This document shows, piece by piece, positions 58,399-64,000 of a DNA stretch of 64,000 bases. Below the pieces are notes generated by a model. It worked only from the letters and a program-made list of their open reading frames with translations, did not search any database and was not told the origin of the DNA. The position numbers and the translations under genes are program-made. This stretch comes from Myxococcales bacterium. GTDB lineage: Bacteria > Myxococcota_A > Polyangia > Haliangiales > Haliangiaceae. The number at the start of each line of letters is the position of its first letter. The stretch's first letter is position 1. Where the stretch lies: positions 1 to 64,000 of the forward strand of contig JADJGV010000021.1 in NCBI GenBank assembly GCA_016707895.1, given 5' to 3'.

Positions 58399-59627
58399 CC
58401 GCGCGCTCGATGCCGTGGCTGGCCGGCGCGCTGGTCGGCGCGCTGGTCGGCTGCAGCGAGCCCGACCAGTTCGGGCTGCGCCTGACCTGGACCGCCGGGC
58501 CGGCCCAGGCGTGCCCGGTCGGGCCGACCGGCGTCACGTCGTGCACGGCGATCCCGATGTCGTGCGGCGCCCGCGCGCGGCTGCGCATCGTCGACGCGGT
58601 CGACGACACCCGGGTGTACTTCACCGGCTGCTACGACGTGCCCGCCGGCGTCGACGTGTGCGGCCTGCGCGAGCTGCCGATCCCGGCCGGCGTCGAGATC
58701 CCCAACCAGATGGTCCGGATCCAGCTGCTGGTGTGGTCGACGGACGCGCTGGCCGAGGCCGACCTGCCCGACGGCGCCGACTGTCCGGTATCCGGACGCT
58801 TCGACGTGCTGGGCTACCCCCAGCCCAACAAGGATCTGCAGGATCTGGTGCCGGCGCTGGGCCGCGAGATCTACTTCCCGGTCGGGCAGCGCGAGCTGGC
58901 CACGCTCGAGATGGGCTGCGCCGACGTCGCGCAGCTCGACACCGCCGAGTGCCGGGCCCGGTCGCTGACCGTCGACGCCACCGTCGCGGTGCCGGGGTCG
59001 TGGCGGCTGCTGCGACCCGACGAGGCCGGCGACCTGCAGGTGTCGTTCGGCGCGACGGTCGAGCGCGGCGGCGACACGTTGCTGCTGGCCAGCCAGCTGA
59101 CCCGACTCGAGCTGGTGGCCGGGCCCGATCCGCGCTGGCAGGCCGAGCTGCCGGGGCCGATCGAGGGCGTGCGCTGCCTGCAGGTGTTCGAGGTCGCGCC
59201 GGGGGCGATCCCGGTGGCGTCGTGCGCGACCGCGGTGACGACCGAGGCGGGCGTGCTGCCGGTGGCCGGGTTCTGGCCCGATCCGGTGTTGATCGCGCGG
59301 GTGGTGACGCTGGTGCAGGCGGCGACCGGCATCGAGGGCTTCCCGCCCAACGGCCTGGTGCTGGGCTTCGTGATCGATCGCAACAACCAGCCGGTGGTGG
59401 GGGCGACCGTCGCGCCGACCTTCGGCACCGTCCGCTACCCGGCGTTGACGCTCGACGGCTGGCAGGCCGACGGCACCAGCGCGTCGGGCATCTTCGTGTC
59501 GACCGACGCGCTGATCGGCAACCGCTGGCCGACCACCGCGCCCGGCCTGGTCGACGACGGCGCCGCCCGCGGCGGCGGCATCGCCAACCACGTCACGGTG
59601 GTCGTCGTGCACATGGATCCGACATGA
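58395..59627 (+). CDS. Lipoprotein with many cysteines
   Basis: 410 residues from ATG 58395. The lipobox is ALVGC. A domain with about ten Cys follows (AQACPVGPTGVTSCTAIPMSCG, CYDVPAGVDVCG), then a beta-rich region ending in a carboxypeptidase-regulatory-like segment (VLGFVIDRNNQPVVGATVAPTF). No family recognised. It is the middle of a three-gene unit (PEGA-like protein, lipoprotein, soluble protein) with ATGA overlaps on both sides. Confidence 0.7.
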   Translation: MTARSMPWLAGALVGALVGCSEPDQFGLRLTWTAGPAQACPVGPTGVTSCTAIPMSCGARARLRIVDAVDDTRVYFTGCYDVPAGVDVCGLRELPIPAGVEIPNQMVRIQLLVWSTDALAEADLPDGADCPVSGRFDVLGYPQPNKDLQDLVPALGREIYFPVGQRELATLEMGCADVAQLDTAECRARSLTVDATVAVPGSWRLLRPDEAGDLQVSFGATVERGGDTLLLASQLTRLELVAGPDPRWQAELPGPIEGVRCLQVFEVAPGAIPVASCATAVTTEAGVLPVAGFWPDPVLIARVVTLVQAATGIEGFPPNGLVLGFVIDRNNQPVVGATVAPTFGTVRYPALTLDGWQADGTSASGIFVSTDALIGNRWPTTAPGLVDDGAARGGGIANHVTVVVVHMDPT

Positions 59628-60499
59628 GCGATCGCTGGTACCACGTCGCCCTCACCGACGGCCGCACCGTCACGCTGGCCGCGGCCGAGGGCGCGCACCC
59701 CGGCCTGGCGATCGCGAGCGCGGTCGCGCGGGTCGGGCGCGCGGGCCGGGTGTGGCCGATCGGCGCGGCGGTCGCGACCGCGGCGCCGCTCGGCGAGTCG
59801 GTGGGGCGCGGCGTCGTGGTCTTGCCCGACGCGCCGACCGGGCTGGCGCAGTTCGAGTACCCGGCCGGCGTGGTGGCCGCGCTGGGCGAGCGCGCGCGCG
59901 CCGCGATCGCGCCCGGCTACGCCCGCAGCGGCGACGGCGCCACCCACGTCGTCGAGGCGGTGGTCGCCGGCGAGGCGGCGCGCGACGTGTTCCTCGACGT
60001 GATCGAGCGCCTGCCCGCGACCGACAACGTCGAGGTCGACGTCGCCGCGCACGCCGATCCGGTCGGCGATCGCCAGGTGTGGCTGACCCCGCGGCTCAAG
60101 GACGCGCGCCGCGCGCTGCGCTTCCTCGACGACTTCGAGGAGGACTGCCTGACCAGCGGCCACGTCGACGTCGCGGTCTACGTGCGCGCGCCGCGCTCGA
60201 CCTGGCGGCTGACCCAGCACAAGACGCTCTTGTGGCTGTCCGAGGACGACGCGCTGACCGGCCGGGTGGTCGGCTGGCTGGCGGCGCGCGACCTGGCGCC
60301 GATCGATCCGCTGGCGACGGTGGCCGCCGGCCCGCACCTGCACTACCGCAGCCCGCGGTCGAGCGCGCGGCCGCGGCTCCTGGCCCGGCTCAAGAGCGCG
60401 GGCCTCAAGCGCGTGGAGCTGGGGCCGCCCTCAGCCGGCGGTGGGCAGGCCGGCGGGGCCGGCGGCGGGGGCGACGGCGGCGGCGCGGATCGCGGCTAG
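59624..60499 (+). CDS. Uncharacterised soluble protein
   Basis: 291 residues from ATG 59624, overlapping the previous stop. No signal peptide. The sequence (VEVDVAAHADPVGDRQVWLTPRLKDARRALRFLDDFEEDCLTSGHVDVAVYVRAPRSTWRL) looks like a real alpha/beta protein but I do not recognise a family. The last 25 residues are Gly/Ala-rich (GGGQAGGAGGGGDGGGADRG) and are encoded opposite the end of the decarboxylase gene over 69 bp, which probably explains their odd composition. A shorter true end is possible only if the stop codon was lost recently. Confidence 0.62.
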   Translation: MSDRWYHVALTDGRTVTLAAAEGAHPGLAIASAVARVGRAGRVWPIGAAVATAAPLGESVGRGVVVLPDAPTGLAQFEYPAGVVAALGERARAAIAPGYARSGDGATHVVEAVVAGEAARDVFLDVIERLPATDNVEVDVAAHADPVGDRQVWLTPRLKDARRALRFLDDFEEDCLTSGHVDVAVYVRAPRSTWRLTQHKTLLWLSEDDALTGRVVGWLAARDLAPIDPLATVAAGPHLHYRSPRSSARPRLLARLKSAGLKRVELGPPSAGGGQAGGAGGGGDGGGADRG

Positions 60500-61927
60500 C
60501 ACACCGTCGAGCTCGGCGGCGGTGGTGAGCGGGTTCATCAGCGCGGTGCGCAGCCAGCGCGCGCCGGCCAGCTGGGTGTCGAGGAAGTAGTAGGTGCCGG
60601 CGTCGCGGCAGCGAGTGCGCACGGTCGCCTGCAGCGCGTCGAGGGCCGGGCCCGGCGGCGGGCCGCCGGCCGGGCGGTAGCGGAAGCAGACGATGTTGGC
60701 GGCCGGCGCCAGCGCCAGCTCGAAGTCGGCGGCGGCGTCGACGCGCGCGGCCAGCGCCTGGGCCAGCGCGAACGCGCGCTCGACGTAGTCGCGGAAGAAG
60801 CCGACGCCGTACGCGCGCAGGCTGGCGTAGACAATCGTGCCCATCATCCGCTTGGTGCACTCGAGCGTCCGCAGCCCGAGGTTCCACCACTGTCGCTCGC
60901 GCGCGAACAGGTACGACGCCTCCTGGGCGAACGCGCCGTAGGCGTGCTCCTCGTCCTTGTAGATCACCGCCGTGCACAGCGCCGGCATCGCCATCAGCTT
61001 GTGCGCGTCCCACACCACCGAGTCGGCGCGCTCGATGCCGGCCACCAGGTGGGCGTGGCGCGGCGACAGCGCGGCCGCGGCGCCGTGGGCGCCGTCGACG
61101 TGCAGCCACAGGCCGTGGGCCTCGCAGAAGTCGGCGATCGGCGGCAGCGGATCGTAGGCGCCGGTGGCGGTCGAGCCGGCCGAGGCCACCACCGCGATCG
61201 GGCGGCGGCCGATGACCCGCGCCTGGGCCAGCGCGCGGCCCAGATCGTCGGGCCGCAGCCGGTGCTGGTCGTCGACCGCGACCGCGATCGCGCCGCCGGC
61301 GCCCCAGCCGAGCATCCGCACCGCGCGATCGATCGAGTAGTGCGCGGTCGCGGCCACCAGCACCGCCAGCGGCGGCGCGGCGGCGCTGCCGTCGGTCCAC
61401 ACGTCGTGGCCGGCCCGGGCCTGGCGCGCGGCGAGCAGCGCGGTCAGGTTGCCGAGCGAGCCGCCCGAGGTGAGCAGGCCGCCGGCGGTGGCCGGCAGGC
61501 CGAGGGTCTTGGCCATCCAGGCGATCACCGCCAGCTCGTGGGGCGTCGCGGCGCCGCCCATCTCGTAGACCGCCATGCCGTTGTTGAGCAGCGCGGCCAG
61601 CGCGTCGATCAGCGCCGCGCCCGGCACCGGCGGCGGCACCTGGTGGCCGAGGTAGCGCGGGTGGTGCAGGCGGATCGACGTCGCCAGCGTGCGGTCGACG
61701 GTGGTCCGCAGATCGTCGGTCGGCTCGTCGGGGAAGTCGGTCGGCCACGCCGCGATGCCCTCGGCCGGCGGCAGCCACGGCAGCACCCGCGCGTCGTCGC
61801 CGCCGGTCGCCGCGGCGAGGTGATCGGCGAGCCGATCGATCAGGTGGTGGCCGTCGGCGCGGAAGCGCGCCGCGTCGTAGGCGGCGGTGAGGCGGGGGGA
61901 CGGCGGCGGCAGCGGCGGCGCGGACAT
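60431..61927 (-). CDS. PLP-dependent amino-acid decarboxylase
   Basis: 498 residues. It is a group II decarboxylase (aromatic-amino-acid/glutamate type): HPRYLGHQVPPPVPGA, TSGGSLGNLTALLAAR, VVASAGSTATGAYDPL, HVDGAHGAAAAL and the PLP Lys310 in WDAHKLMAMPALC. The substrate may be an aromatic amino acid, diaminobutyrate or glutamate; sequence alone does not decide. TACGCT (61934-61939, minus strand) 6 nt before the ATG suggests a leaderless mRNA. It is divergent from the TSUP transporter and could be functionally paired with it. Confidence 0.9.
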   Translation of the reverse strand: MSAPPLPPPSPRLTAAYDAARFRADGHHLIDRLADHLAAATGGDDARVLPWLPPAEGIAAWPTDFPDEPTDDLRTTVDRTLATSIRLHHPRYLGHQVPPPVPGAALIDALAALLNNGMAVYEMGGAATPHELAVIAWMAKTLGLPATAGGLLTSGGSLGNLTALLAARQARAGHDVWTDGSAAAPPLAVLVAATAHYSIDRAVRMLGWGAGGAIAVAVDDQHRLRPDDLGRALAQARVIGRRPIAVVASAGSTATGAYDPLPPIADFCEAHGLWLHVDGAHGAAAALSPRHAHLVAGIERADSVVWDAHKLMAMPALCTAVIYKDEEHAYGAFAQEASYLFARERQWWNLGLRTLECTKRMMGTIVYASLRAYGVGFFRDYVERAFALAQALAARVDAAADFELALAPAANIVCFRYRPAGGPPPGPALDALQATVRTRCRDAGTYYFLDTQLAGARWLRTALMNPLTTAAELDGVLAAIRAAAVAPAAGPAGLPTAG

Positions 61928-61933
61928 CGCGGC

Positions 61934-61995
61934 AGCGTACGGCCTGCGAACCGCGCCGTCGACCGCGCGCGCGCCGGCGCGGGTGGCGGTAGAGT
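61934..61995. promoter_or_regulatory. Divergent leaderless promoters
   Basis: TACGCT on the minus strand (61934-61939) is 6 nt before the decarboxylase ATG, and TAGAGT on the plus strand (61990-61995) is 6 nt before the TSUP GTG at 62002. There is no Shine-Dalgarno sequence on either side. The 74-bp gap should hold both promoters. Confidence 0.5.
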
Positions 61996-62001
61996 GCGCC
62001 G

Positions 62002-62751
62002 GTGGATCTCGGCCTGGCTACCACCGCCGCGCTCACCGCGGTGGCCGCCGTGGCTGGCTGCGTCGACGCGATCGCCGGCGGCGGCGGCCTGTTGACGCTG
62101 CCGGCGCTCTTGACCGCCGGCGTGCCGGCGCCGCTGGCGCTCGGCACCAACAAGGGCCAGTCGGTGTTTGGCTCGGGCGCGGCGACCTTGCGCTTCGCGC
62201 GCGCCGGCAAGCTGACCTGGCGGCGCAGCCTGCCGTCGTTCGCCGCCGGGTTCGCCGGCTCGCTGGCCGGCGCCGCGGCGGTGTCGCAGCTCGACACCGC
62301 CGCGCTCAAGCCGCTGATCATCGTGCTCTTGTGCGTGGCCGCGGTGCTGGTGCTGGTGCCGCGCCCGACCACCGCGCGCACGCCGGCGCGGCCGCTGCTC
62401 ACCGCCACCGCGATCGCGCTGGTGGTCGGCGGCTACGACGGCTTCTTCGGCCCCGGCACCGGCACGCTGCTGATCGTCGGCTACCTGTGGCTGCTCGGCG
62501 AGGCCGCCGACGCCGCCAGCGCCAACGCCAAGGTCGTCAACTTCGCGTCGAACCTGGCGGCGGTGGCGTGGTTCGGCGCCCACGGCGCGATCGTCTGGGC
62601 GGTGTCGTTGCCGATGGCGGCCGGGCAGTTCGTCGGCGCGCTGGTCGGCGCCCACGTGGTCTTGACCCGGGGCGGCGGCGTCGTGCGCCTGGCCGCGGTC
62701 GCGGTCGCGCTGGCGCTGGTGGCCAAGCTCAGCTGGGGCCTGATCGGCTGA
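62002..62751 (+). CDS. TSUP-family membrane transporter (TauE/SafE type)
   Basis: 249 residues from GTG 62002. About seven to eight hydrophobic segments are seen, with the two TSUP signatures: VAGCVDAIAGGGGLLTLPAL and TNKGQSVFGSGAATLRF in the first half, and VVGGYDGFFGPGTGTLL plus NAKVVNFASNLAAV in the second. These proteins export sulfite, sulfoacetate or other organic anions, or import them; the substrate is unknown. The last 23 bp overlap the convergent membrane-protein gene. It is divergent from the decarboxylase. Confidence 0.9.
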   Translation: MDLGLATTAALTAVAAVAGCVDAIAGGGGLLTLPALLTAGVPAPLALGTNKGQSVFGSGAATLRFARAGKLTWRRSLPSFAAGFAGSLAGAAAVSQLDTAALKPLIIVLLCVAAVLVLVPRPTTARTPARPLLTATAIALVVGGYDGFFGPGTGTLLIVGYLWLLGEAADAASANAKVVNFASNLAAVAWFGAHGAIVWAVSLPMAAGQFVGALVGAHVVLTRGGGVVRLAAVAVALALVAKLSWGLIG

Positions 62752-63445
62752 GCGGCGGATCGCCCGCCGGCAGTTCGTCCGGCGCCCGGACGCTGCCGCC
62801 GAGCTGGACCTCGGCGATGCCCAGCTCCTCGTGCAGCGGCACCAGCACCTCGCCGACGAACCGCTTGAGCCAGGCCGCGTCGGCGGTCGTGGTCGCCTCG
62901 TCGTCGCCGCTGCCGCGCACCGGCAGCTCGATCCGGTAGGTGGCGTCGTCGATCGCCAGCACCCGCGCGCCGCCGGTGTGGCCGCGGATCCCGGCGGCCA
63001 GCGCGTCGACCGTCGGCGGCGTCGCGAAGGTGACGTCGATCATCGGCACGGTGGCGGCGAAGAAGCCGCGCACGCCGGCGATCGGGAACGGCTGCGCGGT
63101 GGTCCAGGCCAGCGCGGCCTGGGTGCGGCGCCGCCAGCGCGCGCGGCCCACCGCCTGCAACAGGTGGCCGGCGACGATCGTGCCGCCGCCGATCGCCACC
63201 GCCGCCAGCGGCAGCCAGCCCAGGCTCCACGCCAGCGCCACCGCCAGCGTGCCGACGTAGCCGAGCATCATCACGCAGCCGACCGGCGGCGCGTCGCCCA
63301 GCGCGACCCCGACCAGATCGTCGGTGTCGGTGCGGCGCTCGACCGCGTGGATCGCCTCGGCCGCCGGGTGGCGGTTGGCCAGCCGGGCCAGCGTCGGCGA
63401 GTGGCCGTGGCTGGCGGTGCGGAACGGATCGTCGCCGTCGGGCAT
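62729..63445 (-). CDS. Membrane protein of unknown function
   Basis: 238 residues. Residues 57-95 form two hydrophobic helices (VMMLGYVGTLAVALAWSLGWL, LAAVAIGGGTIVAGHLL), then a basic loop (RARWRRRTQ) and a soluble C-terminal domain of about 130 residues with strands VRGFFAATVPMIDVTFA and YRIELPVRG. No family recognised. It follows the sigma-54 activator gene on the same strand by 10 bp, so the two are probably one operon. Confidence 0.6.
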   Translation of the reverse strand: MPDGDDPFRTASHGHSPTLARLANRHPAAEAIHAVERRTDTDDLVGVALGDAPPVGCVMMLGYVGTLAVALAWSLGWLPLAAVAIGGGTIVAGHLLQAVGRARWRRRTQAALAWTTAQPFPIAGVRGFFAATVPMIDVTFATPPTVDALAAGIRGHTGGARVLAIDDATYRIELPVRGSGDDEATTTADAAWLKRFVGEVLVPLHEELGIAEVQLGGSVRAPDELPAGDPPLSRSGPS

Positions 63446-63455
63446 CGCCGCGCGG

Positions 63456-64000
<545 letters not shown>

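Noticed and set aside
62651..62658. Single CCACGTGG cores inside genes (about 62651 and about 30950) as extra parS sites
   Set aside because: They lack the TGTC and GAAG flanks and occur in codons common in GC-rich genes.

Overview
This 64 kb window is very GC-rich chromosomal DNA with the habits of the Myxococcota (order Haliangiales/Polyangiales type). The evidence is: Hanks-type kinases followed by PEGA and TPR proteins, many lipoproteins with Asp/Ala-rich linkers, a MYXO-CTERM-like sorting tail, three sigma-54 activators, HTTM and DUF2330 families, and abundant GTG starts. No rRNA, tRNA, CRISPR array, insertion sequence or prophage was seen. The assignment is inference from gene families, not from a marker gene.

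Layout. 1-6.9 kb: surface and respiratory-type proteins (DUF2330, a five-haem cytochrome lipoprotein with TPRs, an HTTM pair, a Cys-rich lipoprotein), a HAD phosphatase and a PAS protein. 7-17.3 kb: a lipoprotein with six InlB-type B repeats, a TonB-dependent receptor, then a divergent operon of Ser/Thr kinase, TPR-type protein and Calx-beta-like lipoprotein. 17.5-23.5 kb: gltB-gltD. 23.6-31.6 kb: lipoproteins, a Phd/ParE-type toxin-antitoxin pair, a chain of two PEGA proteins and a SUMF1-like lipoprotein, an ArsA-like ATPase and a metallo-beta-lactamase-fold hydrolase. 31.6-33.4 kb: a PocR-domain sigma-54 activator and YacG. 34.2-38.5 kb: an RNA-repair locus, rtcR divergent from rtcB-rtcA, with a sigma-54 promoter, tandem operator-like palindromes and 21 perfect GGGATC repeats between rtcB and rtcA. 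38.6-42.7 kb: an outer-membrane protein and a large secreted metalloprotease. 42.8-50.6 kb: a signalling block (SpoIIE-type phosphatase, TPR protein, PhnD-like binding protein, STAS/zinc-ribbon protein, PAS histidine kinase, response regulator). 50.6-51.15 kb: a gene-free array of twelve CCACRTGG palindromes closely matching the ParB site parS, probably the most important feature here. 51.2-64 kb: a fibronectin-type surface protein, a three-gene run of exonuclease, alkylpurine glycosylase and ferredoxin, a second kinase/PEGA locus with divergent lipoproteins, a PLP decarboxylase, a TSUP transporter and the end of a third sigma-54 activator.

How it works together. Many first genes of transcription units have a TANNNT box 5-8 nt before the start codon and no Shine-Dalgarno sequence, suggesting leaderless mRNAs. 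Other genes have good Shine-Dalgarno sequences. Downstream genes in operons overlap as ATGA or GTGA. The array at 50.6 kb suggests that the window lies in the origin-proximal, centromere-like part of the chromosome, although no parA, parB, dnaA or gyrB is present.
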